64,000 nt of DNA from the NCBI RefSeq assembly GCF_003443655.1, contig NZ_CP031941.1, positions 4,152,501 through 4,216,500 on the forward strand, given 5' to 3'. A program made the translations under genes and the position numbers. This document shows positions 25,218 through 34,777 of this stretch, one piece after another. The DNA comes from Nostoc sphaeroides (lineage in GTDB: Bacteria > Cyanobacteriota > Cyanobacteriia > Cyanobacteriales > Nostocaceae). Every line of letters begins with the position of its first letter. Position 1 is the stretch's first letter. The notes under the pieces were generated by a model that searched no databases, was not told the origin of the DNA, and saw only the letters and a program-made list of their open reading frames with translations.

Positions 25218-27716
25218 CTAAGCTTTCTGATTTTTATCTAATTTTGTGATTCCTCCAAAAACAATTAACCAAACTACTACTACTACCCAGTGAATTAAAA
25301 TTATCACCCACAAAGATCCTGTTAAGGTATATGCAACAGTACAGATAATTCCCAACAATGAAGTTAAAGTAAGAAAAACATGATTAAAAAATGTGGGAAT
25401 TGCAGCTTTAAAAAATAGTTTAGCATTCAATGGATGATATAAAATAAACAAGACTAAACTCACTACTGCCCATAAACTCCATTTTAACCAATTGGTGATT
25501 TCGCTAGGATGAGGAAGCAAAATAACTCGAAAAAAGAGTTCTTCAATAATCGCAGGTGTAAACAAACAACGTAACGTTAATAAGCATTTTTCAATCCAAT
25601 TTGCAGACCAAATGTTTATCTGTAAAAATCCGGTTTTCCAGCCATAAGGTATGGCAATAATACTATAAACTATCAGCAGTAAAACAAGAACTAACCAATC
25701 TTGTTGTGTAGGAATTGCTAACGACGCTAGAACACGATTTAAAATAACTGAAAGTGGTGAAATATTAGTAAAGGGTATCTTAAATTGTCCTAAAAAAAAT
25801 GTTGGTGCAATGGGTATAATATCGGATTGCCAACCACCTACTTGATTGGTTCGCAATACTTGCATAGTTGCACCATGTTTGAAAAATATTGTGGCGAGGT
25901 CGTCGTGTACTTGTCGTGGCATTATTGTTCGCCATGTTGTCAAACCAGCCCAAATACTACCGTCTTGAAATGGTTTCGTCGTTTTTCCGATTCCCGTACC
26001 TGCGAGTATACCTGCTTGACTCTGCCAATCAGCACGAATTATCCCCAAGGGTGCTAATTGTTGTTCTAAAGATTTACCTAATTCAACTAGCTGCTGAAAG
26101 CGTAATGCTTGTGGATGATTAGGGTTTGCGCGTACCCAAGTTTGAATTTGAGGAGTTTTAGCAACTTGGTTTTTAATTGCCATTATCGCAGCATAAAGTG
26201 CTTGGCTTGAGTCTTGGACGCATGATGTACCAGGTGATACCATTGCCCCCCCAGTACCATCGCCAACGCGATAACGTGCCATTGTTACCTGTAATTGTTG
26301 CTGGAATTGCTTTAAAAGCGAAAGTTTAATACCATCAAAATCATAATCTTGCGTTACAGGATCGAATTTAATCAGAATATCTGATACTGGACGTGTTGCC
26401 AGCCAGCCACGTTGCAAATTCCCCATAGAATCAGCCCATGTATGCGTTCCGGCAATAATTCCATCAGGGTTATGGGCATAAATTTGATGGTATTTAGTCT
26501 CAAAACGTAATTCGTTAGTAAACTCGTCGCGGACAACTTCTGCGATTCCAAAAGCAAAATGTCCGGTAATAGTATAAGGTACTGCGATCGCTTCAGCTTT
26601 ACGTCCGCCAATTCCACCGAATAAGTGTAGTACAATCGCTTTATCGCCCTGTTGCCATTTTGATATAGATGTTTCTACAGGTTTTAACAAGGCAGTATTT
26701 AATTTACCTTTATTTTTATCAGTATTTTGCCAATTTACCTCTTTGATATAATTTAGCCCTAATTCTTTCCCAGTAATGATTTGACGGGGTTGAATTTGAA
26801 ATAGAGAACGAGGTGCAAGGGCGCTTACTGTAAATACAGCATTTGCATCTTTAGCACCATAAATATACCAACCATCTTCACCCGCAGGTGATTTTTCGAT
26901 TTGCTGCGGACTTGAAGGCGCAAAGTCTCGCGTATCTATTACTTGTTGGGGAATACGAATAGTTTCTTGAATGCCATCAAATTTATTTGAGTTAGGGTTA
27001 TAGTGCTGGACAGAAAAATAATCGCTATCCTGCTTATCTTTTGTAGATAAGAAATTAGATGTAACCGGGTTAATTATTTTTACTAATCCATAAAATCTAC
27101 CAGTCGCTAAAACAGGTTCACGTTCAATTTGCAAAATAGATTTTTCTCCATCTGCATTGATGATTGTATTTGCATCTAAAGCAACAATTGCATCATCATG
27201 AGGATTTGCACCAGCCAAGGAGCGTAAAATCCCTACTTGATGAACTCCATTTAGTCGAAAAGGATGAATATTACCTTGGTTTTGACTTTTAATTACTTCT
27301 GAAGTGAAATTTATATCTCGCGTTACAGCTTTAACTTTAGCAAGCAAATCTTCATTCTTTTTCCACTCTAGACGCACAATCTTTCCTAGCAAATTTTGTG
27401 ATGTCGGTGGTGCATATTGCACTTCGATCCATACCCAATCTAAACCATCTTGTAATTGCTGTTTTGTTGGTAGTATTAATCTTCCTACCCAGTCACCAAT
27501 AGGTTTGTAAAGTTTGGCAGATGGAATTTGTGCAACTGGATAAAAACTAGATTGATTAAAATTTTGTCGAGTATGTATCGCGTAATTGCTTTCTTTTGGT
27601 ACTAGCTGGGGTTCTCTTGCAGAAAGTTCCTGCACCATGATTACTGCTATAAATACTAGGAGTAAAAATATCGTAAACACTAGCCTGATTTTTAAACTCA
27701 ATCCACGCCAAATCAT
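25218..27716 (-). CDS. CPBP-family intramembrane protease with large N-domain
   Basis: An 832-residue protein. An N-terminal helix (IRLVFTIFLLLVFIAVIMV) is followed by about 620 residues of predicted extracytoplasmic domain. The C-terminal ~170 residues are a CPBP/Abi intramembrane metalloprotease: IIEELFFRVILL gives the EExxxR motif, and FILYHPLN and IILIHWVVVVVWLIV supply the His-containing helices. Most CPBP proteins are only 200-300 residues, so the long N-part is unusual. It contains GTHTWADSMGNLQRGWLATR and YRVGDGTGGAMVSPGTSCVQ with a Cys, which I cannot match to a named domain. It may position the protease on a substrate at the outer membrane face. The gene is complete and alone. Confidence 0.82.
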   Translation of the reverse strand: MIWRGLSLKIRLVFTIFLLLVFIAVIMVQELSAREPQLVPKESNYAIHTRQNFNQSSFYPVAQIPSAKLYKPIGDWVGRLILPTKQQLQDGLDWVWIEVQYAPPTSQNLLGKIVRLEWKKNEDLLAKVKAVTRDINFTSEVIKSQNQGNIHPFRLNGVHQVGILRSLAGANPHDDAIVALDANTIINADGEKSILQIEREPVLATGRFYGLVKIINPVTSNFLSTKDKQDSDYFSVQHYNPNSNKFDGIQETIRIPQQVIDTRDFAPSSPQQIEKSPAGEDGWYIYGAKDANAVFTVSALAPRSLFQIQPRQIITGKELGLNYIKEVNWQNTDKNKGKLNTALLKPVETSISKWQQGDKAIVLHLFGGIGGRKAEAIAVPYTITGHFAFGIAEVVRDEFTNELRFETKYHQIYAHNPDGIIAGTHTWADSMGNLQRGWLATRPVSDILIKFDPVTQDYDFDGIKLSLLKQFQQQLQVTMARYRVGDGTGGAMVSPGTSCVQDSSQALYAAIMAIKNQVAKTPQIQTWVRANPNHPQALRFQQLVELGKSLEQQLAPLGIIRADWQSQAGILAGTGIGKTTKPFQDGSIWAGLTTWRTIMPRQVHDDLATIFFKHGATMQVLRTNQVGGWQSDIIPIAPTFFLGQFKIPFTNISPLSVILNRVLASLAIPTQQDWLVLVLLLIVYSIIAIPYGWKTGFLQINIWSANWIEKCLLTLRCLFTPAIIEELFFRVILLPHPSEITNWLKWSLWAVVSLVLFILYHPLNAKLFFKAAIPTFFNHVFLTLTSLLGIICTVAYTLTGSLWVIILIHWVVVVVWLIVFGGITKLDKNQKA

Positions 27717-27784
27717 ATATAGGAATCCGGTTTTATTTCTGAAAAGATACGTAGGGGAGCCAGTCGTGTGGGCGGCGTCAAAAT

Positions 27785-27848
27785 GAAGCTACCATTCATG
27801 GCATTCAAACCTGGGTCGCCTTACCTGTGGAATACGAAGAAACCGATC
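27785..27848 (+). pseudogene. Pirin gene fragment
   Basis: About 21 codons read EATIHGIQTWVALPVEYEET then DP, the central pirin segment (usually HGIQLWVALP.EHEETDP). The match stops exactly where the MITE terminus cgaatggcactaagaaaag begins (27849). The 5' and 3' parts of pirin are absent nearby. It is a remnant with no coding capacity. Confidence 0.7.
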
Positions 27849-28359
27849 CGAATGGCACTAAGAAAAGCTGAAATACTTGCCTGGCAAGGGGTTTAGAAAA
27901 CTAATAGTTTTAAGGTCGGGAATCAGAATAATCTGCAACTCTCAGTTTGCGATGCCGAAGGCGGGCGCTTGCGCCATCGCTGCTTCATTAGCCTAAGTTT
28001 TGCCAAAGTGATGAAACCCTTGTAAATAATAACCCAAGTTGCGGGTTATCGAGTGATCTGTGCTTGTTACCACTCAATTGATGCGATCGCGTGCAACAAA
28101 GTGGCGTTGTTGACAGCATTTAAGTATGCCAACGCTATGAGCCAATACGATTCAGTTAAGGCTTTACTCTTTGTCAAAGTGATTTTTTTTAACGAACCGC
28201 AAAGCACGCAAAGCACGCAAAGAAAGAGAAGGAAGTGAAAATCTTTGTAGAGACGTAAAATTTTACGTCTCTAGATCCAAATTCATACCTCGATTCAGCA
28301 ACGCCGAATTATTTAGTACAAATTGAGAGAGAATTGGTATTAGACAATTCTCTAGTTCA
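27849..28359. repeat. Repeat-rich intergenic region
   Basis: No gene here. A single MITE end, cgaatggcactaagaaaag, starts at 27849 (full element at 34778). A lone aatacgattcagttaag end lies near 28143 (family of 408-507). A perfect 26-bp palindrome with arms tagagacgtaaaa/ttttacgtctcta lies at 28248-28273, and gcaaagcacgcaaagcacgc direct repeats lie before it. Confidence 0.7.
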
Positions 28360-30147
28360 CTAAGACTTTGGTTTATAAGTTGAAGCAACGTGCAATTCTT
28401 TCAACTGTTTAGCATCTACACTCGAAGGTGCATCTGTTAACAAACAACGTGCTTGTTGTGTCTTCGGAAAAGCAATTACATCTCGAATGGATTCTTCGCC
28501 AGCTAGCAACATTACCAAACGATCTAAACCGTAGGCAATGCCACCATGCGGTGGTGTACCATATTCAAATGCTTCTAAGAGAAAGCCAAATTTACTTTGT
28601 GCTTCTTCAGGAGATAAACCGATCGCTTCAAACACTTGCTGTTGAATTTCTCGCTGATAAATCCGCAGACTTCCGCCGCCAACTTCTACGCCGTTGAGTA
28701 CTAAGTCGTAAGCTTGAGCGCGTGCAGTCTTTAAGTCGCTCAAATCATCAGGATGTGGTGCTGTGAATGGGTGGTGGAGTGCTTCTAGACGTTTTTCGTC
28801 AGCATTCCACTCGAACATGGGGAAATCTGTAATCCAGAGTAAGTTGATTTTTTCTGGATCAATTAAGTTAAATTCTCTAGCGATCGCTTGCCGTAATCTA
28901 TCTAATGTTTTATTAACTGTAGCAGCTTCCCCTGCCCCAAACAACAACAAATGTCCAGAAGAAGCACCTGTACGGCGTAAAATTTCTTGTTTTTGTTCCT
29001 CGCTGAGGTTATCTTTTATCGCGCCAATGGTGTCAATTTCGCCATCATCTCTGACACGGATATAAGCTAAACCTCTAGCGCCGGCTTCGCTGGCTTCTTT
29101 GAATAAATCACCACCTGGTTTAATACGGACATTAGAAATTACATCGTTACCGTTAGGAATGGGCAAGATTTTGACGATACCACCATTTGTAACAGTATCC
29201 CGAAAGACTTTGAAACCAGAGTCTTTGACAATATCTGAGACATCAACTAATTCCAAACCATAGCGGGTATCTGGTTTATCACTCCCGTAGCGTTCCATCC
29301 CCTCAGCGTAAGTCAGACGGGGGAAAGGGCGCTGTAACTCAATGCCTTTAACTGTTTTGAAGATATGACAAACTAAGTTTTCATTCAGTTCAATAATTTC
29401 TTCTTGGGACATGAAGCTCATTTCCATGTCCAACTGAGTGAATTCCGGTTGTCTGTCAGCGCGTAAATCTTCGTCACGAAAGCAACGCGCAATCTGATAA
29501 TATCTATCTAAGCCGGATACCATCAGCAATTGTTTAAATAACTGGGGTGATTGCGGCAAAGCATACCACTCACCAGGATTGACGCGACTGGGTAGAACAT
29601 AATCCCGCGCCCCTTCTGGGGTAGAACGGGTAAGTATTGGGGTTTCGACTTCGATAAAACCTTCCAAATCTTCGAGATAACGACGCATGGCTTTGACAAT
29701 TTGATGACGCAGTTGCAAATTTTGCGCCATGCGTTCCCGTCGCAAATCCAAATAGCGATATTTCAGCCGCAAGTCTTCCCGCACTGTCTCGGTGTCAGCT
29801 ACAGAAACTTGGAAAGGTAACTGTTTGCGAACAGCATTCAGGAGTTCAATTTTATCGGCGTAGATTTCCACCTCGCCTGTTGGGATGCGGGTATTCAACG
29901 ATTCTTCGGGACGCTGTGTTACCCTACCAGTGATTTCGACAACATATTCATTTCGCAGGGCGTTCGCCTGCTCGTAAGAATCTGGGGTGCGTTGCGGATC
30001 GCTGACGATTTGGACTATTCCAGAGCGATCGCGTAAATCTAAAAATATCACACCACCGTGATCGCGGCGACGGTCTATCCATCCGTAAAAGGTAACAGTT
30101 TCTCCAATATGTTCTTTTCGGAGTTCGCCGCAATAGTGAGTTCGCAT
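28360..30147 (-). CDS. aspS: Aspartyl-tRNA synthetase
   Basis: A 595-residue class II aspartyl-tRNA synthetase that charges tRNA-Asp (or both Asp and Asn tRNAs in bacteria without AsnRS). The N-terminal OB-fold anticodon domain has [20 protein letters not shown] and IVSDPQ. Motif 2 is [20 protein letters not shown], the bacterial GAD insertion lies about 300-420, and motif 3 is [15 protein letters not shown]. Length is standard for the bacterial type. Essential and intact. The neighbours do not form an operon with it. Confidence 0.98.
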   Translation of the reverse strand: MRTHYCGELRKEHIGETVTFYGWIDRRRDHGGVIFLDLRDRSGIVQIVSDPQRTPDSYEQANALRNEYVVEITGRVTQRPEESLNTRIPTGEVEIYADKIELLNAVRKQLPFQVSVADTETVREDLRLKYRYLDLRRERMAQNLQLRHQIVKAMRRYLEDLEGFIEVETPILTRSTPEGARDYVLPSRVNPGEWYALPQSPQLFKQLLMVSGLDRYYQIARCFRDEDLRADRQPEFTQLDMEMSFMSQEEIIELNENLVCHIFKTVKGIELQRPFPRLTYAEGMERYGSDKPDTRYGLELVDVSDIVKDSGFKVFRDTVTNGGIVKILPIPNGNDVISNVRIKPGGDLFKEASEAGARGLAYIRVRDDGEIDTIGAIKDNLSEEQKQEILRRTGASSGHLLLFGAGEAATVNKTLDRLRQAIAREFNLIDPEKINLLWITDFPMFEWNADEKRLEALHHPFTAPHPDDLSDLKTARAQAYDLVLNGVEVGGGSLRIYQREIQQQVFEAIGLSPEEAQSKFGFLLEAFEYGTPPHGGIAYGLDRLVMLLAGEESIRDVIAFPKTQQARCLLTDAPSSVDAKQLKELHVASTYKPKS

Positions 30148-30408
30148 AAGTCTTAGTTATTGTTTCCGGGCTAGATTGGCAAGCAAATGTCAAAGCTTTC
30201 CCATTATCTAGCATCAATAGTAATTGTAGTAATAAACATACAATAATCTCACGCCAATTTGGCAAAGGTCGATTGGGGCAGTGGGTGAGACGCAAAAGCT
30301 CAAAGAAGACGCGATCTGTCCTGGCACCAACATTTTTCCGTAATATAATGTTTCCGTTTTTACAATAGTCTTTTGTGTAAATTAACTATGGAACACAACT
30401 AATAACTG

Positions 30409-30882
30409 TTAATCGCTGTCTCCATAAAAATCTTCATCTAATAATTGTTCTATCAGAAAAGGGCAATCGAGAGGATATTCTGCGTCCGTTGGTATTCTCA
30501 CTCCTAATTTAGCTTTTTTACTTTCTTTGATTGCCAGTTTGCGAGCATCAGCATAGGCTTGAGAAATAACTTCAGTAATATAGTTTTTAAAAGAAGGATT
30601 TTCTTCTAAATCCTTTTTTACTCGAAAACGATGTTCTGTAACAGAACTATACCAGCTTCCTTTCATCATCTCAGGAGCATCAGATTGAACGGTTAACTTG
30701 AGTAAATGAGCAATCAAGATTGTTAAATTACTAATAAATGACCGTTTTTCTGACTTTCCCATGTCTTCTAATTCTATAAGCAAATGCTCCCAATCTATAT
30801 CATTAAAACGATGTTCTTTAATCTGCTCAATAAGGCTTTCTCGCCACAGATTAAAATCTCGTTCGTACAGTTGATTGTTCAT
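30409..30882 (-). CDS. DUF29 family protein
   Basis: A 157-residue DUF29 protein, very common in cyanobacteria and of unknown function. It has the family start LYERDFNLWRESLIEQIK, the central DWEHLLIELEDMGKSEKR, and LLKLTVQSD, followed by the arm SWYSSVTEHRFRVKKDLEENPS. I chose ATG 30882 because residues upstream of it in the open frame are encoded by ggggagt repeats and do not resemble the family. It is helical and cytoplasmic. Confidence 0.85.
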   Translation of the reverse strand: MNNQLYERDFNLWRESLIEQIKEHRFNDIDWEHLLIELEDMGKSEKRSFISNLTILIAHLLKLTVQSDAPEMMKGSWYSSVTEHRFRVKKDLEENPSFKNYITEVISQAYADARKLAIKESKKAKLGVRIPTDAEYPLDCPFLIEQLLDEDFYGDSD

Positions 30883-30917
30883 ATATAGGAATCGTATTTG
30901 ATTTTTGAAATTATCTA

Positions 30918-30960
30918 CGTAGGCGGGGAGTGGGGAGTGGGGAGTGGGGAGTAGGGAATT
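30918..30960. repeat. Heptanucleotide tandem repeat (ggggagt)
   Basis: Four to five copies of ggggagt/agtgggg in tandem (gcggggagtggggagtgggg...). This is a short heptamer array of the sort common in heterocystous cyanobacteria. It opens a false N-terminal extension of the DUF29 frame. Confidence 0.8.
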
Positions 30961-31029
30961 AGGCTTTTCGAGTAGAACCCGAGCTTTTTCAGAAATCAAA
31001 TATTAGTCCTATAGTAGTTCTTGTTTACG

Positions 31030-31305
31030 TGAGGTACACCCGTAGGGGCAAGGCGCAATGCCCATAGGTGTCAACTTAACGTAAAAACCAGTAAGCAAGA
31101 AAGCTCTTAACAGATTATCTCGTTCCCAGTCTCCGACTGGGAATGCCTCTCATTGGGGCTGCCGCCTCAAGACTTGCGGCAGCAGCCCAATAGAATAGCA
31201 TTTCCAGTTGGAGACTGGAAAGAAACGAGATTTGAAAAGGGTTTTAGCTTAAGTTGACACCAATGTGCCGTGCCCCTACACCTTGCGATATAATTTTGTA
31301 CCTCA
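31030..31305. repeat. Outer MITE-like element interrupted by another
   Basis: Outer ends tgaggtaca (31030-31038) and tgtacctca (31297-31305) are followed inward by cgtaggggcaaggcgcaatg and its counterpart aatgtgccgtgcccctaca. Together they form a broken hairpin repeat. The inner element at 31067-31261 interrupts it at the loop. Confidence 0.7.
31067..31261. repeat. Inner MITE-like element, GGTGTCAACTTAA termini
   Basis: Perfect inverted ends ggtgtcaacttaa and ttaagttgacacc bound 195 bp. The core has two hairpins: cgttcccagtctccgactggga with its mirror, and the arms gctgccgcctcaagac / gcggcagcagcccaat. The same ends surround a different core at 38144-38340 and, diverged, at 43848-44043. Confidence 0.8.
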
Positions 31306-31383
31306 TCTGAATGGGAACCGCTATAGCGCATACTTTGTTTCGCCTAGAAAAGCATATCTTTAATTTAACTCTTCTGTAACTTG

Positions 31384-31612
31384 TGGAACCGTTCCCATAA
31401 GTTCGGGAACCGCTCCCGTAAGTTTGGGAACCGCTCCCGTAAGTTTGGGAACCGCTCCCATAAGTTTGGGAACCGCTCCCGTAAGTTCGGGAACCGCTCC
31501 CGTAAGTTCGGGAATCGCTCCCGTAAGTTCGGGAACCACTCCCGTAAGTTTACGAACCGCTCCTATAAGTTCGGCAACTGCTCCCATAAGTTTGGGAACC
31601 GCTCCCGTGAAA
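31384..31612. repeat. 21-bp minisatellite, 11 units
   Basis: Eleven units of the type gggaaccgctcccgtaagtt (plus t or c), with point differences in the last three. Each unit is partly self-complementary (gggaaccgctccc). Three frames remain open because 21 is a multiple of 3. I do not call a gene here. The array ends just beyond the 3' end of the phosphotransferase gene. Confidence 0.9.
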
Positions 31613-31650
31613 CCGAAGACCGCTACAGTTGCAATATTGATAACTACAGC

Positions 31651-32277
31651 TTAAGTATGGTGTGCAGCAAGTCGTTGGAATGCCGACGGCGCTGGAATAT
31701 CTGCAAGGTGCTGGCGTATAATCTCGGCACACGCACCTGGGCTTAACAACGAGGTATCGACTTCAAAATCATAGATACCAGGGATGTGGACTTCACGTTG
31801 CCATAACTCAACCGGATGTGGCATTAACGAGTAGGCTGTACTTCCCACTTTTCCCCCCGTCTTTTGTCGCCGTTCCATAATGATCTCAATCGGGCAACGA
31901 ACGCCTACGAACAAGACCGGCAAACCGTTCAAACGCCGCGCACTATCGGCCAGAATGCCTCGCGGGATTGCGTAGGCGTCATGGTGTCCAACATCAACCA
32001 CGACATTCAGACCCAAGCGGCTGTGGGCGGCGATGGACTCATACATGGCGCTGTACAGAATGGGGACAAGGGGTTCGATGTCCTGGCGTTCTCCCCCTGG
32101 TCGCAGACCAATCCCAGGCAGGTATCGTGCAGGAGTCATTTGCATAAACCTATCGACACCCAAGTTCATCCACAGACCATCAAATGTCTCCTGGATAACT
32201 GCGGCAATGCTCGACTTTCCCGATCGCGGGGCACCATTCAGGATGATAATCTGTCCTAGCTCCTGTGTCTGCCCCAT
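31651..32277 (-). CDS. Chloramphenicol phosphotransferase-like kinase
   Basis: A 208-residue P-loop kinase. IIILNGAPRSGKSSIAAVIQ is the Walker A strand, and LGVDRFMQMTPARYLPGIGL matches the region around the catalytic Asp of chloramphenicol phosphotransferase (CPT). VVVDVGHHDAYAIPRG, LFVGVRCPIEIIMERR and MPHPVELWQREVH follow the CPT order. CPT transfers phosphate from ATP to the drug's primary hydroxyl, but most CPT-like proteins have unknown substrates and some resemble zeta toxins. The DNA is visibly richer in G+C than its neighbours, which suggests horizontal acquisition. No antitoxin is adjacent. Confidence 0.82.
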   Translation of the reverse strand: MGQTQELGQIIILNGAPRSGKSSIAAVIQETFDGLWMNLGVDRFMQMTPARYLPGIGLRPGGERQDIEPLVPILYSAMYESIAAHSRLGLNVVVDVGHHDAYAIPRGILADSARRLNGLPVLFVGVRCPIEIIMERRQKTGGKVGSTAYSLMPHPVELWQREVHIPGIYDFEVDTSLLSPGACAEIIRQHLADIPAPSAFQRLAAHHT

Positions 32278-32557
32278 GATCGCTCCTCAATATATATAGT
32301 AGTTAGCAGTTCCACGTTAAGGCTAAAACCTTGAATCGGCAATTGAAAATAGCTTCTACCTCAGCCATGAGGCATTGGCTGAGGTAGAGATTTTTCCTTA
32401 TTTTGCCAAAATCCGAAATATTGCACAGCAAACTTGTATAAAATCTCAGTAATACCAATTCTCTAAAATCCGTCACCAGATTCAAACCCCCAAACCCAGA
32501 TTTAATCTGACTTTCTGACTTTCTGAATTACGAATTACGAATTACGAATTACAAACT
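32278..32557. other. Intergenic, short direct repeats only
   Basis: No gene is seen. Two cctcagccatgaggcattgg/gctgagg-like arms form a hairpin near 32357-32385. Four heptamer copies of attacga precede the next gene (32524-32552), plus two of ctgactttctgactttctga. Confidence 0.6.
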
Positions 32558-34690
32558 ATGCCGCCAAACTACTCAGGTCAAAATCTCCAAGGTCGCTCTT
32601 TTAAAGGTCAAAACCTGACTGGGGCAAACTTTAGCAAGGCGGATATTAGAGGAGCAAATTTCACCAACGCAATTCTTAAAGATGCTGACTTCACAGGTGT
32701 TATGGCTGGGCTACAAAAGCGTTGGAAAATTATTTTAGTGATAGTTTCATTATTGCTATTGCTAGTATCAGGATTTATCTCAGCAGCGAGTGGTGCTTTG
32801 GTAGGGGTTACTTTATCTAATAGCAGGGATGGCAATGATTTTGCTGACTTTGCCGCTGTGATCAGCTTAATAGTGTTGGCAATTTTTTTGATTTTTAGCA
32901 TCCGCCAGGGTTTAGTAGCAGCTTCTAAGGTTTTGGTAGTGGCTGCTGGAGTAACACCACTATTGTTAGCAGCTGTAGTAGTAATAGCAGGAATTAATAA
33001 CTCAGATGGCAAAGTCTCTGCAGATGGCTCAGTCTTTGCAATTATAGCTGGAATTGTGACAGCGGTAGCAACAGCAGTAGTGTTTGGAGCGGTAGCAGGG
33101 GTAATTGTGGACGCAGTTGCAGGGAAAGTGGCAGCAATAACCGCAGTGGTAATGGCAGGAACAGTAGTAGTGGTATTAGCGGGAACAGTGGCGGTGCTAT
33201 TAGCGGAGAGAATGGGAGGGTTACTGGCAGTGCTAGTGGCAGTGCTAGTGGCAGTAGTGTCTGCTTGGATTTCTTGGGAAGCAGTACGTGGAGATGAAAA
33301 TCAAGCTTTCATTTTCAGTATTGCGATCGCTTTTGCAGCCACAGGTGGTACAAGTTTTTGTAATGCTGATTTAACTGATGCTGATTTTACTGGTGCAACT
33401 CTTAAAAATACAGATTTGAGAAAGTCCAACCTCACACGCACTCGTTTTTATGAAGCTAAAAAATTAGACTTTGCTAGAGTAGACAACTCAATATTAGCTA
33501 ACCGAGGTGTTCTCAATTTGCTAGTAACTGGCAATGGTAGAGGAAAATCTTATGCTGATGCTAAATTAAAAGGTGCAAATCTGATCGGTGCAGATTTAAA
33601 AGAAGCGAATCTAAAAGATGCTGATATTACAGAAGCCACCTTCCAAGGCGCTTGTTTAGAACGGGCAAATCTTACTCTAGCTCAAGCTGTAGGTACTAAC
33701 TTCACTAGCGCTCAAATGACAGGTGCTTGTGTGGAAGCGTGGAATATTGAAAGTACAACCAAATTAGATAATGTAGATTGTCGCTTTATCTATCTTCTCG
33801 AAAACCCCAAGTCTGAAACAGATGACCGCGAACGCCGTCCCAGTAGTGGCGAATTTCAACCAGGAGAATTTAGCAAGCTGTTTGAAGAAGTCTTAAATAC
33901 TGTCGATTTAATTTTCCGCGATGGCATAGACTGGAGAGCTTTTGTTAATGCTTTCCAAACAGTACAAAACCAAAATGAAGGGACAGAATTAGCTCTACAG
34001 AGTATTGAAAATAAAGGTGACGGGGTTGTTGTCGTTAAAGTCGGTGTACCTGATGGTGCTGATAAAGAAAAGATTCATAGCGATTTTACGCAAAATTATC
34101 AACTGGCACTGCAAGCTGTAGAAGAAAAATATAAAGCACAATTACAAGCTAAAGATGAGCAGATAGTCATTTATCGCCAAACAAGTGGAGAGATGGCAGA
34201 GATTGTCAAATTATTAGCGAATAAGTCGATTAATGTTCAAGTTGACAACAAAGTAGAGAATAAAAATATGACTAACAGCAATGATGCCAGCCGCAAAATT
34301 GAAATTGGCAGTGTTGGCAGAGATTTTAATGCAAGTGGACAAGCTTTGAATTTGGGTGATATTAGTGGTACGGTAACAAATACTATCAACGAGTTAGCGG
34401 CATCTCCCGAACCTGATAAACTGGGAATTAAGGAATTATTGACGCAATTGCAAGCAGCGATCGAGGCTGATACAAATTTAGCGCCAGAAGATAAAGCTGA
34501 GGCGTTAGAACAGGTAAAAGCCTTAGCAGAAGCCGGGAAAAATCCTCAAGAAGGGGCAATGCAAAAGGCGGCGAAAACGGCTATAAAGATTTTAAAAGGG
34601 ACGATCGCTAGTTTACCCAGTGCTACAAAGTTGGTTGAAGATTGCAGCAATCTATTGCCGTTGATTTCAACTTTTTTGGGTTTAGGATGA
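32558..34690 (+). CDS. Membrane pentapeptide-repeat protein with unusual tail
   Basis: A 710-residue protein of unknown function. A short pentapeptide-repeat block (about 8-50; LQGRSFKGQNLTGANFSKAD) is followed by about 200 very hydrophobic residues with some seven helices (KIILVIVSLLLLLVSGFISA, ILVAVVVVI-like Val/Ala runs). A second pentapeptide block follows (roughly 265-405; NADLTDADFTGATLKNTDLR, GANLIGADLKEANLKDADIT). The last 300 residues are soluble, acidic and helical with a coiled-coil-like part, then RKIEIGSVGRDFNASGQALN and an Ala/Glu-rich helical end. The membrane domain interrupts the beta-helix repeat. A signalling or scaffold role is only a guess. Confidence 0.8.
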   Translation: MPPNYSGQNLQGRSFKGQNLTGANFSKADIRGANFTNAILKDADFTGVMAGLQKRWKIILVIVSLLLLLVSGFISAASGALVGVTLSNSRDGNDFADFAAVISLIVLAIFLIFSIRQGLVAASKVLVVAAGVTPLLLAAVVVIAGINNSDGKVSADGSVFAIIAGIVTAVATAVVFGAVAGVIVDAVAGKVAAITAVVMAGTVVVVLAGTVAVLLAERMGGLLAVLVAVLVAVVSAWISWEAVRGDENQAFIFSIAIAFAATGGTSFCNADLTDADFTGATLKNTDLRKSNLTRTRFYEAKKLDFARVDNSILANRGVLNLLVTGNGRGKSYADAKLKGANLIGADLKEANLKDADITEATFQGACLERANLTLAQAVGTNFTSAQMTGACVEAWNIESTTKLDNVDCRFIYLLENPKSETDDRERRPSSGEFQPGEFSKLFEEVLNTVDLIFRDGIDWRAFVNAFQTVQNQNEGTELALQSIENKGDGVVVVKVGVPDGADKEKIHSDFTQNYQLALQAVEEKYKAQLQAKDEQIVIYRQTSGEMAEIVKLLANKSINVQVDNKVENKNMTNSNDASRKIEIGSVGRDFNASGQALNLGDISGTVTNTINELAASPEPDKLGIKELLTQLQAAIEADTNLAPEDKAEALEQVKALAEAGKNPQEGAMQKAAKTAIKILKGTIASLPSATKLVEDCSNLLPLISTFLGLG

Positions 34691-34777
34691 TCTGCCCGTG
34701 GTTCAAATCGCGGGATAATATAGCGCTTCTTTGACCTCTCTCCAAACCTCTCTCCTAAGAGGAGAGAGGCTTTGAAT

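Noticed and set aside
31360..31746. Repeat proteins with heptads (GAVPELT or NRSRKFG types) on either strand
   Set aside because: Open frames result from the 21-bp array; both strands open equally, no start context, no family.
34695..34725. tRNA-like ggttcaaatc sequence
   Set aside because: The T-loop-like motif has no matching acceptor, D or anticodon stems; a similar string at 36745 shows it is a short repeat.
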